Origin: AC-38 sp033856025
GTDB taxonomy: Bacteria; Actinomycetota; Thermoleophilia; Solirubrobacterales; Solirubrobacteraceae
Direction of reading: 5' to 3'
Assembly (NCBI GenBank): GCA_033856025.1
Contig: JAWVFQ010000018.1
Span: 62,001-126,000, forward strand
Length of the DNA: 64,000 nucleotides
The notes under the pieces are model-generated. The model was not told the origin of the DNA. It saw nothing but the letters and a program-made list of their open reading frames with translations, and did not search any database. This document shows, one piece after another, positions 44,143 through 52,635 of the stretch. Within the stretch, counting starts at the first letter, position 1; each line of letters opens with the position of its first letter. Both the position numbers and the translations under genes were made by a program.

Positions 44143-46333
44143 GACCGCGGCGCTGCCCGGGGTCGCCGAGGCGGTCGCGCTCGGCCTGACCGAGGACGAG
44201 TACGCGCTGGTCGTGGAGAAGCTCGGCCGTCCGCCCAACCAGGTGGAGCTGGCCATGTTCTCGCTGCTGTGGAGCGAGCACTGCGCCTACAAGCACTCCA
44301 AGCGGCTCCTGGGCCAGCTGCCCACCGAGGGCGAGCACCTGCTGATGGGGCCGGGGGAGAACGCCGGCGCGGTCGACGTGGGCGGCGGGCTGGCCTGCGC
44401 CTTCAAGGTCGAGTCGCACAACCATCCCAGCGCGGTCGAGCCGTTCCAGGGCGCGGCCACCGGCGTCGGCGGCATCCTGCGCGACGTCTTCGCCGTGGGC
44501 GCGCGGCCGGTGGCGGTGCTCGACTCGCTGCGCTTCGGTGAGCCCTCGTCGGGGCGCTCGCGCTACCTGCTCGACCGCGCGGTGGCGGGGATCGGCCACT
44601 ACGGAAACTCCATCGGCGTCCCCACCGTGGGCGGCGAGGTCTACTTCGAGGGCCCCTACGAGCAGAACTGCCTGGTCAACGCGATGTGCCTGGGGCTCGC
44701 CCCGCACGAGCGCCTGACGCGCAGCGCGGCCGCCGGGCCCGGCAACGTCATCGTCCTGATGGGGGCGTCGACGGGCCGCGACGGGATCGGGGGCGCGTCG
44801 GTCCTGGCGTCGGCCGAGCTCGACGAGTCCGACGAGGCCAAGCGCCCGTCCGTGCAGATCGGCGACCCGTTCGAGGAGAAGAAGGTCATGGAGTGCTGCC
44901 TGGAGCTGCTGGATCGCGGGCTGCTCGTCTCCCTCCAGGACCTGGGCGCGGCCGGCCTGACCTCCTCGGCGGCCGAGATGGCGTCCAAGGGCGGCGTCGG
45001 CCTGGACCTCGACGTGGGCCGCGTGGCGCTGCGCGAGTCCGACATGGAGGCCTTCGAGATCATGGTCTCGGAGTCCCAGGAGCGGATGCTCGCCGTCGTG
45101 GAGCCCGAGCGGGTGGACGACGTGCTCGAGGTCTGCGAGCGCTGGGAGGTCGGCGGGTCCGCCATCGGCGAGGTCACGACCTCTGGACACCTGCGCGTGC
45201 TGCGCGACGGGCGGGTGGAGGGCGATGTGCCCGTCGCGGCGCTGGTGGACGAGTGCCCGCTCTACGACCTCTCACCGGAGCGCCCGGACGCGCCGGTCTA
45301 CCCGGCGCCGGCGGCGACGCTGGACCCCGGCGCCGGCCCGCGCGAGACGCTGCTCGCGCTGCTGGCCTCGCCGAACATCGCCTCGCGCCGTCCGCTGTTC
45401 GAGCAGTACGACTCGATCGTCCAGTCGCGGACCGTCCGCCGCCCGGAGCAGTCGGATGCCGCCGTACTGGCGCTGGGCGACGGGACGGCGCTGGCCGTCT
45501 CCATCGACGGCAACGGCCGCCGCGTCGCGGCCGATCCGTACCGGGGGACGATCGAGGCGGTCCTGGAGTGCGCGTCCAACCTGGCCTGCGCCGGCGCGCA
45601 GCCCCTGGGCCTGACCAACTGCCTGAACTTCGGCAACCCCGAGAAGCCGCACGTGGCCTGGCAGCTGTCGGAGTCGGTCCGCGGCCTGGCCGAGGCGTGC
45701 CGGGCGCTGAGCGTCCCGGTGGTCGGCGGCAACGTCTCCCTCTACAACGAGGGACCGGAGGGGCCGATCTACCCGACACCGGTCGTGGGGATGGTCGGCC
45801 AGACGCCGCACGCCGCCTCGGCCGGGCAGCTCGGGTTCGCGCGCGCCGGCGACGCGCTGGCCTTCGTGGGGCCCTTCCAGGCGCACCTGCCGGGCTCCGA
45901 GGTGGCGAAGCTGCGCGGCGAGGCGCTGCCCGACGAGCTGCCGGAGGTTCTGCTCTCGGACGTCCGCCGCGCGCAGGAGACGGTCCGCGAGGCGGTGCGC
46001 TCCGGCGAGGTCTCCAGCGCCCACGACGCCGCCGAGGGCGGGTTCGCCGTCGCGGTCGCCGAGTCCGCGATCGCCGGCGACCTCGGCGCGACGCTCGATT
46101 TCACGGGCGGCGACCTCGACCGGTTCCTCTTCGGGGAGGGGCCGGGGCGCTTCGTCCTCACGGGCCCGCGCGAGGTCTTCGAGCGGATGGCGGAGCGGAT
46201 CGCGGTGACGGTCTTCGGCGAGGTCGGCGGCGACACGCTGACCATCGACCTGGGCGGCGGCGAGCGGCTGGAGTGGCCCGTCGCCGAGCTGCGCGACGCC
46301 TGGGCCGGCGGCCTGGCCCCGCTCTTCCCCTAG
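44135..46333 (+). CDS. purL: FGAM synthase large subunit PurL
   Basis: A 732-residue ATP-dependent amidotransferase of the small type that needs PurS and PurQ. L-W-S-E-H-C-A-Y-K-H-S-K near residue 47 holds the active-site His, S-H-N-H-P-S-A-V-E-P is the FGAR loop, and G-G-N-V-S-L-Y-N-E lies in the second half. The GTG start at 44135 overlaps purQ by 8 bases. The stop shares CTAG with the convergent GNAT gene. Confidence 0.97.
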   Translation: MPETAALPGVAEAVALGLTEDEYALVVEKLGRPPNQVELAMFSLLWSEHCAYKHSKRLLGQLPTEGEHLLMGPGENAGAVDVGGGLACAFKVESHNHPSAVEPFQGAATGVGGILRDVFAVGARPVAVLDSLRFGEPSSGRSRYLLDRAVAGIGHYGNSIGVPTVGGEVYFEGPYEQNCLVNAMCLGLAPHERLTRSAAAGPGNVIVLMGASTGRDGIGGASVLASAELDESDEAKRPSVQIGDPFEEKKVMECCLELLDRGLLVSLQDLGAAGLTSSAAEMASKGGVGLDLDVGRVALRESDMEAFEIMVSESQERMLAVVEPERVDDVLEVCERWEVGGSAIGEVTTSGHLRVLRDGRVEGDVPVAALVDECPLYDLSPERPDAPVYPAPAATLDPGAGPRETLLALLASPNIASRRPLFEQYDSIVQSRTVRRPEQSDAAVLALGDGTALAVSIDGNGRRVAADPYRGTIEAVLECASNLACAGAQPLGLTNCLNFGNPEKPHVAWQLSESVRGLAEACRALSVPVVGGNVSLYNEGPEGPIYPTPVVGMVGQTPHAASAGQLGFARAGDALAFVGPFQAHLPGSEVAKLRGEALPDELPEVLLSDVRRAQETVREAVRSGEVSSAHDAAEGGFAVAVAESAIAGDLGATLDFTGGDLDRFLFGEGPGRFVLTGPREVFERMAERIAVTVFGEVGGDTLTIDLGGGERLEWPVAELRDAWAGGLAPLFP

Positions 46334-46968
46334 GCCGGATCGCGCCACATCGCCCAGATGGGCGGGGCGTCCGAGACGCGGATCTCCTGGCGCACCTCGA
46401 ACCCGTGACGCGCGTACAGCGCGCGGTTGCGCGGCGTGCTCGCCTCCAGGTAGGCCGGCGTCCGGTCGGCGTCGCAGCGCTCGAGGACCGGCCGCAGCAG
46501 CGCCGCTCCGAAGCCCCGGCCCTGGAAGTCCGGTCGCACTCCGATGAACGGCAGGTACCAGTGCTCGGGGCCCTTCGGGTGGGTCTTGTCCAGCTCGGCC
46601 ACGAAGCGCAGCACCCGGCCGGCGTCGCGCCCGGAATGCCACACGATCCCCGGGAGGAGGCTGAACTGGGTCCACGCGCTCAGGTGCGCCGTGCCCGGCG
46701 GCATCCACACAGCCGCGCCCGCGTCGTGGTCGGCGATGCGGATCTCGCCCTGGCGGAACCAGATCCGGCGCTGGAAGAACGCGAACGACCGCTCCAGCCG
46801 TCCCAGCCGCCTGGCCTCGTCGCGGTACACCCACTTCGTCGGGGCGTCGTCGTAGAAGGCCTCGGCCAGGATCCGCGCGATCCGGGGGACCTGGTCCTCC
46901 GTGGCCGGCTTGACGTCCGAGCCGTCGGGGAGCGGGCGGACCGGCAGTCCGTGCTGGTCGGTCTCCAT
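46330..46968 (-). CDS. GNAT-family N-acetyltransferase
   Basis: A 212-residue acetyltransferase. The acetyl-CoA loop is in V-R-P-D-F-Q-G-R-G-F-G-A-A-L-L near residue 143, and the C-terminal part has Y-L-E-A-S-T-P-R-N-R-A-L-Y-x-R-H-G-F, typical of single-domain GNATs acting on small molecules. Substrate unknown. TAGATT lies 7 bases before the ATG on the minus strand. It is a singleton opposite to the purine genes. Confidence 0.9.
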   Translation of the reverse strand: METDQHGLPVRPLPDGSDVKPATEDQVPRIARILAEAFYDDAPTKWVYRDEARRLGRLERSFAFFQRRIWFRQGEIRIADHDAGAAVWMPPGTAHLSAWTQFSLLPGIVWHSGRDAGRVLRFVAELDKTHPKGPEHWYLPFIGVRPDFQGRGFGAALLRPVLERCDADRTPAYLEASTPRNRALYARHGFEVRQEIRVSDAPPIWAMWRDPA

Positions 46969-46975
46969 CGATGCG

Positions 46976-46981
46976 AATCTA
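46976..46981 (-). promoter_or_regulatory. -10 box of the GNAT gene
   Basis: TAGATT on the minus strand, 7 bases before the ATG at 46968; fits a leaderless start. Confidence 0.45.
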
Positions 46982-47091
46982 TGCCGCCGGAGCGCCCGCC
47001 GCAACATGCCGCAGACCGCCGGGCGGCGGCCGGGGTCGCTGCTACCCTTGCCCTCCTGACCGGACGGCCTCGGAAGCCACCGGCCCACCTC

Positions 47092-48537
47092 TTGTCTGAG
47101 CCCAGCCTCGACCAGGATCTTCGCGACGGACCGCGAGACGAGTGCGGTGTGTTCGGCGTCTACGCGCCCGAGCACGACGTCGCCCGGCTCGCCTACTTCG
47201 CGCTGTTCGCGCTCCAGCACCGCGGCCAGGAGTCCGCCGGCATCGCCAGCGTGCAGGGCGGCCACATCATGACCCAGCGCGAGCTGGGCCTGGTCAGCCA
47301 GGTGTTCAGCGAGCAGAGCCTGCGCGCCCTGCAGGGCGCGCAGGCCATCGGCCACGTGCGCTATTCCACGACGGGCTCCAGCCACTGGGAGAACGCGCAG
47401 CCCGTCCACCGCTCCGACAAGCGCGAGCTGGCGCTGGCGCACAACGGGAACCTGATCAACGCGGTCGAGCTGCACGCCGAGTTGCGCGAGCGCGGCGTCG
47501 GCTTCCGCTCCACGTCGGACTCCGAGATCATCGCGGCGCTGCTCTCCACCCACGAGGCCGACCGGGTGGAGGACGCGATCGCCGACGTGCTGCCGCGGCT
47601 GAAGGGGGCGTTCTCCACAGTGGTCATGACGCGCGACGCCGTGATCGCCTTCCGCGACCCGGCCGGGCTGCGACCCCTGTGCCTGGGCATGGTCGGCGAC
47701 CGCTACTGCGTGGCCAGCGAGTCCTGCGCGCTGGACATCATCGGCGCCGAGCTGCTGCGGGAGGTCGAGCCGGGCGAGATGGTCTCGCTGGGCGAGCGCG
47801 GGATCGAGGCTCGCCAGGTCGTCGAGGGCGCGCGCAAGGCGTTCTGCGTCTTCGAGCACATCTACTTCGCCCGCCCCGACTCCCGCCTGGAGGGCAACCG
47901 CACCCAGGTCTCGCGGCGCAAGATGGGCGAGATCCTGTTCCGCGAGGCGCCGGTGGGAGCCGACGTCGTCATCCCGGTGCCCGACTCGGGCAACCCCGGC
48001 GCGGCCGGCTACTCCAAGGCCTCGGGGATCCCCCAGGACGACGGGCTGATCAAGAACCGCTACGTGGCCCGGACGTTCATCCAGCCCGGCCAGGAGCTGC
48101 GCAAGCACGGCCTGCGGATGAAGTTCAACCCGCTCCCCGAGGTGGTGTCGGGAAAGCGCCTGGTCGTGGTCGACGACTCCATCGTGCGCGGCAACACGAC
48201 GCGCCAGATCGTGAAGATGCTGCGCGACGCGGGGGCGGCCGAGGTGCACATGCGCATCACCGCGCCGCCGATCCGCCACCCCTGCCACTACGGAGTGGAC
48301 ATGTCCACGCGCGAGGAGATGGTGGCCCACGGGCGCACGGTGGAGGAGATCGCCCGCGAGCTGGACTGCGACTCGCTCGCCTACCTGTCCCTGGACGGGG
48401 TCTACGAGGCCATCCGCTCCACGCGCGCGACGCACTGCGACGCCTGCTTCACCGGCGATTACCCGCTCGAGGGGACCGACGGCGAGGCCAACGGGAAGTT
48501 CGCGCTGGAGAACGAGCTGCCGCTCGTCCGCGCCTGA
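47092..48537 (+). CDS. purF: Amidophosphoribosyltransferase
   Basis: A 481-residue enzyme catalysing the first committed purine step, PRPP plus glutamine to phosphoribosylamine. The glutaminase nucleophile Cys18 (D-E-C-G-V-F-G) follows a 17-residue propeptide that should be cleaved. H-R-G-Q-E-S-A-G and the PRPP loop V-V-V-D-D-S-I-V-R-G-N-T-T are present. Extra Cys in the C-terminal half (C-D-A-C-F) suggest the Fe-S, Bacillus-type enzyme. The start is TTG 47092; no ATG or GTG fits. A TACCCT at 47043-47048 is a possible -10 box with a leader of about 40 bases. Confidence 0.96.
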   Translation: MSEPSLDQDLRDGPRDECGVFGVYAPEHDVARLAYFALFALQHRGQESAGIASVQGGHIMTQRELGLVSQVFSEQSLRALQGAQAIGHVRYSTTGSSHWENAQPVHRSDKRELALAHNGNLINAVELHAELRERGVGFRSTSDSEIIAALLSTHEADRVEDAIADVLPRLKGAFSTVVMTRDAVIAFRDPAGLRPLCLGMVGDRYCVASESCALDIIGAELLREVEPGEMVSLGERGIEARQVVEGARKAFCVFEHIYFARPDSRLEGNRTQVSRRKMGEILFREAPVGADVVIPVPDSGNPGAAGYSKASGIPQDDGLIKNRYVARTFIQPGQELRKHGLRMKFNPLPEVVSGKRLVVVDDSIVRGNTTRQIVKMLRDAGAAEVHMRITAPPIRHPCHYGVDMSTREEMVAHGRTVEEIARELDCDSLAYLSLDGVYEAIRSTRATHCDACFTGDYPLEGTDGEANGKFALENELPLVRA

Positions 48538-48577
48538 CGTTCCCGCAACCGCCGGGGTTCCGGTGCGTTGAAGGGAC

Positions 48578-49804
48578 ATGGCGCTGCTCGTCGTCCTGCT
48601 GGTCTTCCTGGCGCTGCCGGCGGGCGCGCAGGCGCGCTGGACCCGGCTGGCGGATCTCTCACCGGTTGGGGAGGTCTCCGAGCCCAGCGTCGACGTCGAC
48701 GCCCAGGGCGCCGCCGTCGTGGCCTGGAGCCTTGACGTCCAGCCGGGCACGACGCGCGTGGTGACGGCGTCGCGCGTCGCCGGCGGGCGGTTCGGGGCCG
48801 CGGCGGAGATCGGCGGCTCGGAGGGCCTGTTCCCCCAGACCGCGCTGTCGCCCGGCGGCGAGGCGTTCGTGGCCTGGGAGCGCCTGGTGGAGGCGGACCG
48901 CACCAGCCACACGCGCCTGGACGGGTCGCTGCGGCCACCGGGCGGCGCCTTCGGCCCGGCGGCGCCCATAACGGCGCCGGTGGAGTTCGACCGGATCGGG
49001 AAGGTCGCCTACGACCGCGACGGGCGGCTGTTCGTGGCGCACCGCGACGGCTTGGAGGTGCGTTCCCCCGGCGGGAGCTTCGCCCACGAGGCGTGGCCGG
49101 GCCTGGCCGACTTCGACCTGGACCGGACGGGGCGCATGACCTTCCTCGTGAACCTGCCTGGTCCGGCGATCGGCGTTCAGACGAGAGCGTCCGACGGGAC
49201 GCTCTCGCCGGCCCGCGAGCTCGTGCGCTTCACCTGCACCGACGATCCGGAGGAGCCGACGTGCGCGTTCAACGGCTCGACCGTGGCCGCCGCCGACACG
49301 GGCCGTGGGCTGGCGGTGTGGTGCGTCCCGTCGGGGCGCTATCTGGCCCTGCGGTACGCCACGCGCTCGCCGAACGGCGAGTTCGGCTCGGCGCGTTACC
49401 TGCGGGCATCGCGCGGAGTGTGTGCGCCCGAGGCCGAGATGGGTCCGGCGGGGGACGCCATCGTGGCCTGGGTCACCCGGGGCCGGCTGCGGGCCATCCT
49501 GTTCTCGCGCGCCGGGCGGCCGGGGAAGCCGCGCGAGCTGGGACCGGTGATCAGCGGCTCCGTGCAGATCGCGATCGCCGCGAACGGGGAGTCGGTGCTC
49601 ACCTGGCTCGCGGGCGTGGACCGCCTGCGCGCGGCGATCCGCCACCCCGGCCACGCGATCGGTCAGGCGTCTACGATCGCCACCGACCTGCGGGAGAGCC
49701 ACGCTGTGGACATCGACGGCTCCGGGCACGCCCTGGTGGTCTATGCGGGCGGGGGGACGCAGGCGGACCAGCGGCGGCTGCGCGCCCTGTCCTGGCGGCC
49801 GTAG
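48578..49804 (+). CDS. Secreted hypothetical protein, beta-propeller-like repeats
   Basis: A 408-residue exported protein with a signal peptide ending A-x-A-Q-A near residue 19. The rest shows at least six imperfect units of the kind P-x-V-x-V-D-x-x-G-x-A-V-V-A-W (for example V-D-A-Q-G-A-A-V-V-A-W), which resemble blades of a beta-propeller with Asp/Gly turns. Four Cys in the middle could form disulfides. Ligand unknown. It follows purF by 40 bases and is closed by a strong hairpin. Confidence 0.75.
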   Translation: MALLVVLLVFLALPAGAQARWTRLADLSPVGEVSEPSVDVDAQGAAVVAWSLDVQPGTTRVVTASRVAGGRFGAAAEIGGSEGLFPQTALSPGGEAFVAWERLVEADRTSHTRLDGSLRPPGGAFGPAAPITAPVEFDRIGKVAYDRDGRLFVAHRDGLEVRSPGGSFAHEAWPGLADFDLDRTGRMTFLVNLPGPAIGVQTRASDGTLSPARELVRFTCTDDPEEPTCAFNGSTVAAADTGRGLAVWCVPSGRYLALRYATRSPNGEFGSARYLRASRGVCAPEAEMGPAGDAIVAWVTRGRLRAILFSRAGRPGKPRELGPVISGSVQIAIAANGESVLTWLAGVDRLRAAIRHPGHAIGQASTIATDLRESHAVDIDGSGHALVVYAGGGTQADQRRLRALSWRP

Positions 49805-49810
49805 ACGCGG

Positions 49811-49838
49811 AGCGGCCCGCCGGGAAGGGCGGGCCGCT
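49811..49838 (+). terminator. Strong hairpin terminator
   Basis: AGCGGCCCGCC-GGGAAG-GGCGGGCCGCT: a perfect 11-base-pair stem with a 6-base loop, starting 7 bases after the stop of the secreted protein gene. It is followed by GGTCTTG rather than a U-run, as is common in high-GC actinobacteria. It may serve both directions, since a minus-strand gene ends at 49895. Confidence 0.72.
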
Positions 49839-49866
49839 GGTCTTGCCGAGAGCTCGGACTGGCTCT

Positions 49867-49909
49867 AGCGCGTGCCGCGGGAAGCGGTCCTGCTTCAGCG
49901 CGTGCCGCG
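49867..49909. repeat. 13-base direct repeat duplicating the end of a small gene
   Basis: AGCGCGTGCCGCG occurs at 49867-49879 and 49897-49909. It encodes the last residues R-G-T-R of the small membrane protein; reading past its TGA would lead through S-R-T-A-S to a second R-G-T-R and a TAG. It looks like a short tandem duplication that added an upstream stop. Confidence 0.5.
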
Positions 49910-50116
49910 CGTGAGATTGCGGGCGGCGATGCGGTCGTTGCCGACCGTGCTGGAGCCGCGGGCGCCGGGCGCGTTGGTGTAGGCGTTGGCGTACGGGCGT
50001 TGGTTGATCCCGCTGCCGCGGCGCGTGTAGAGGCTGTAGATGGTCGCGAGGGTGAAGACGACGAGGAAGGCGCCGAAGATGCCGGCGCCACCGGCGAGTG
50101 CGAATGCGAAGGTCAT
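49895..50116 (-). CDS. Small single-pass membrane protein
   Basis: A 73-residue protein with one hydrophobic helix at residues 3-28 and a hydrophilic tail rich in Arg, Asn, Gly and Ser. The N-out/C-in orientation is suggested by T-R-R after the helix. I do not recognise it. It lies alone between a hairpin terminator and the divergent recQ. The stretch 50117-50232 before recQ holds no other gene. Confidence 0.55.
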   Translation of the reverse strand: MTFAFALAGGAGIFGAFLVVFTLATIYSLYTRRGSGINQRPYANAYTNAPGARGSSTVGNDRIAARNLTRGTR

Positions 50117-50232
50117 GTCTCTCTCGGCTCCCGTTCTGGAGGGGTGACGGTCAACCGAGTCTGCGCCCCGCGGCGGGCCGGCGGTGTGAGAGGCGGCACA
50201 TTCGCCGCGTCCGCCGCGACCGGTGGCGGCGG

Positions 50233-50238
50233 TACGGT
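50233..50238 (+). promoter_or_regulatory. -10 box of recQ
   Basis: TACGGT 6 bases before the GTG at 50245; likely leaderless promoter also serving purN. Confidence 0.4.
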
Positions 50239-50244
50239 GCCTCG

Positions 50245-52017
50245 GTGAGCACCCTGACAGCCCCCGATCTCGACACCGCCCTGAGCGAGCGCTTCGGGTT
50301 CCCCGCCTTCCGGCCGGGCCAGCGCGAGGCGTGCGAGGCGGCGCTGGACGGCCGCGACGTGCTCGTCGTCATGCCCACGGGCTCGGGGAAGTCGCTGTGC
50401 TACCAGCTGCCCGCGCTGCTGCGCGACGACCTGACCCTCGTGGTCTCGCCCCTGGGGTCGCGGATGCACGACCAGGTCGGCGCTCTGGCGCAGCGGGTCC
50501 CGGGTGCGGCAGCGTTGGTCAACGCCCAGCAGGACGCGGCCACCAACCGCGACGTGCTGGCGCGGGCGACCGCGGGTGACCTGCGCCTGCTCTACGTGGC
50601 GCCCGAGCGCTTCTCCTCGCCGGGCTTCGTCGAGGCGCTGCGCGACGCGCGCGTGGGGCTGTTCGTGGTCGACGAGGCGCACTGCGTCTCCCAGTGGGGC
50701 CACGACTTCCGCCCCGACTACTTCCGCCTCGCCGACGCGGCGCGCTACGTCGGCGCCAGCTCGCTGGTCGCCTCGACCGCCACCGCGACTCCCCAGGTGG
50801 CGAGCGACATCGTCCGGCGTCTGGGACTGCGCGACCCGGCCCGCGTCACCACCGGGTTCGACCGCCCCAATCTGACGTTCGCGGTCGTCCCCTGCCGCAC
50901 GTCGGGCGACAAGCGCGGGCGGCTCGCCGCCGCGCTGTCCGAGCCGGACGCGCTGCCCGCGATCGTCTACGCGGGCACGCGCGCGGGATGCGAGGACCTG
51001 GCCGGGCGCCTGTCGCAAGACCTCGGCGTCGAGGCGCTGGCCTACCACGCCGGCCTGGGCCGGGCCGAGCGCACCGACGTGCAGGACCGGTTCATGCGCG
51101 GCGACGTCCCCGTGGTCGTGGCCACCAACGCGTTCGGGATGGGAGTGGACAAGGCGGACGTGCGCACGGTGGCCCACGCGACCGTCCCCGGCTCGATCGA
51201 GGCCTACTACCAGGAGGCCGGACGCGCCGGACGCGACGGGCTCCCGGCCCGGGCGCTGCTGTTCGCCGAGAAGCGCGACAAGGGCCTGCACGTCTTCTTC
51301 ATCGAGCGCGCGCGCGTGGCCGAGGCCGACTTCGGCCGCCTGGCCGCGGCGCTGGAGCTGCGCGCCGAGTCCGGCCGCTACGACTTCGACAGCCGCGAGC
51401 TGGCCGGCATGGCCGGCTGCGACCTCGACCAGCTCGGCGGGCTGATCGGGCACCTGGCGCGGGCGGGCGTGATCCAGCCCGCCCCGTCCGGACTGGACCG
51501 GGTGCGCGGCCGCCTGGTCGCGCCGTTCGACGGACGGGCCCTGGCCACGTGCCGCACGTCGGCCGGCGACGCCGAGCGCGCCCGCTGGCGCCAGTACCGC
51601 GCCGTCTGGGCCTTCGTCGAGTCGGCCGAGTGCCGCCGCGCCGCGATCCTGCGCCACTTCGGCGATCAGGCGCCGCCCGCGCCCAGCGGCGTGTGCTGCG
51701 ACGTGTGCGACCCCGCGGCCCTGCCGGCCGGTCCCGCCCGCTCCGCTCCCTCCAAGGAGGTGGCCGAGTCGCTGGACGACGCCATCCTCGACGTCGTCGT
51801 CTCCGCCTCCCCGGCGGTCGGGCGCACGCGGACGGTGGAGATCCTGCGCGGCGGGCGCTCGCGCGTCATCCAGGAGAACTCCTACGACGGGCTCCCCGCC
51901 TACGGGACGTTCTCCCACCTGACCAAGGACGACGTCATGGAGCGCGTGGACGGGCTCCTCGACGCCGGGACGCTTCGCTCCACCGGCGGGCGGTTCCCCA
52001 AGCTCGCGCGGGCATGA
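50245..52017 (+). CDS. recQ: RecQ-type ATP-dependent DNA helicase
   Basis: A 590-residue 3'-5' helicase. Motif 0 is F-G-F-P-A-F-R-P-G-Q, motif I M-P-T-G-S-G-K-S, motif II V-D-E-A-H-C, the RecQ aromatic loop S-Q-W-G-H-D-F-R-P-D-Y, motif VI Q-E-A-G-R-A-G-R-D-G. The zinc domain uses the Cys in A-E-C-R-R and C-C-D-V-C-D. Motif Ia reads P-L-G-S-R-M-H-D-Q, unlike the common P-L-I-S-L-M-x-D-Q. After the zinc region there is a shortened winged helix and no clear HRDC domain. The GTG 50245 is chosen over the longer open frame because the family starts here. The stop overlaps purN by ATGA. Confidence 0.92.
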   Translation: MSTLTAPDLDTALSERFGFPAFRPGQREACEAALDGRDVLVVMPTGSGKSLCYQLPALLRDDLTLVVSPLGSRMHDQVGALAQRVPGAAALVNAQQDAATNRDVLARATAGDLRLLYVAPERFSSPGFVEALRDARVGLFVVDEAHCVSQWGHDFRPDYFRLADAARYVGASSLVASTATATPQVASDIVRRLGLRDPARVTTGFDRPNLTFAVVPCRTSGDKRGRLAAALSEPDALPAIVYAGTRAGCEDLAGRLSQDLGVEALAYHAGLGRAERTDVQDRFMRGDVPVVVATNAFGMGVDKADVRTVAHATVPGSIEAYYQEAGRAGRDGLPARALLFAEKRDKGLHVFFIERARVAEADFGRLAAALELRAESGRYDFDSRELAGMAGCDLDQLGGLIGHLARAGVIQPAPSGLDRVRGRLVAPFDGRALATCRTSAGDAERARWRQYRAVWAFVESAECRRAAILRHFGDQAPPAPSGVCCDVCDPAALPAGPARSAPSKEVAESLDDAILDVVVSASPAVGRTRTVEILRGGRSRVIQENSYDGLPAYGTFSHLTKDDVMERVDGLLDAGTLRSTGGRFPKLARA

Positions 52018-52625
52018 ACCTCGGCGTCCTGGCCTCGGGCGCGGGCACGAACCTCCAGGCCATCCTCGACACCGTGCACGGCCGCGACGGGATTGCAGTC
52101 GCCGCGGTGGCGTCGGACCGGGCCGACGCCCCGGCGCTGGAGCGGGCGGTCCGGGCCGGCGTCCCCACGCGCGTCTTCGCGCCCGGCGACTTCCCCGGCC
52201 GGGAGGCGCGCGACGCGGCCATGGCCGAGTGGCTGGCGGGCGAGCGGGAGGTCGAGCTCGTGGTCCTGGCCGGCTACATGCAGCTGCTCACCGGGGCCTT
52301 CCTCGATCGCTTCCCGCAGCGCGTGGTCAACGTCCACCCGGCGCTGCTGCCCGCCTTCTCCGGGCTGGACGCGATCGGCCAGGCGCTGGACTACGGGGTG
52401 AAGGTCTTCGGCGTCACCGTGCACTTCGTGGACGGTGGCGTCGACACCGGGCCGGTGATCCTCCAGCGTGCCGTCGAGCTGCCGGGCGCCACGGACCGCG
52501 ACGAGGTCCACGAGCGCCTGCGCCCCCTGGAGCACGAGCTCCTGCCCGAGGCGATCCGCCTGATCGCCCGCGGCGCCGTGACGGCCGACCCCGCGAACCC
52601 TCGCCGCATGCGGGTCGAGCGGTAG
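52014..52625 (+). CDS. purN: GAR transformylase PurN
   Basis: A 203-residue enzyme formylating glycinamide ribonucleotide with 10-formyl-THF. It has V-L-A-S-G-A-G-T-N-L-Q-A-I at the start, L-A-G-Y-M-Q-L-L near residue 86, N-V-H-P-A-L-L-P near residue 106 (catalytic Asn and His) and H-F-V-D-x-G-V-D-T-G-P (catalytic Asp). It overlaps recQ by ATGA and precedes purH by 10 bases. Confidence 0.96.
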   Translation: MNLGVLASGAGTNLQAILDTVHGRDGIAVAAVASDRADAPALERAVRAGVPTRVFAPGDFPGREARDAAMAEWLAGEREVELVVLAGYMQLLTGAFLDRFPQRVVNVHPALLPAFSGLDAIGQALDYGVKVFGVTVHFVDGGVDTGPVILQRAVELPGATDRDEVHERLRPLEHELLPEAIRLIARGAVTADPANPRRMRVER

Positions 52626-52628
52626 TCT
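52623..52628 (+). promoter_or_regulatory. -10 box of purH
   Basis: TAGTCT 7 bases before the purH ATG, overlapping the purN stop; purH may have its own leaderless start besides readthrough from purN. Confidence 0.4.
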
Positions 52629-52635
52629 CGCGCCG

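Noticed and set aside
46969..47091. Possible purine riboswitch in the purF leader
   Set aside because: No purine aptamer core pattern or terminator could be recognised in the 120 bases; only a TACCCT box is plausible.
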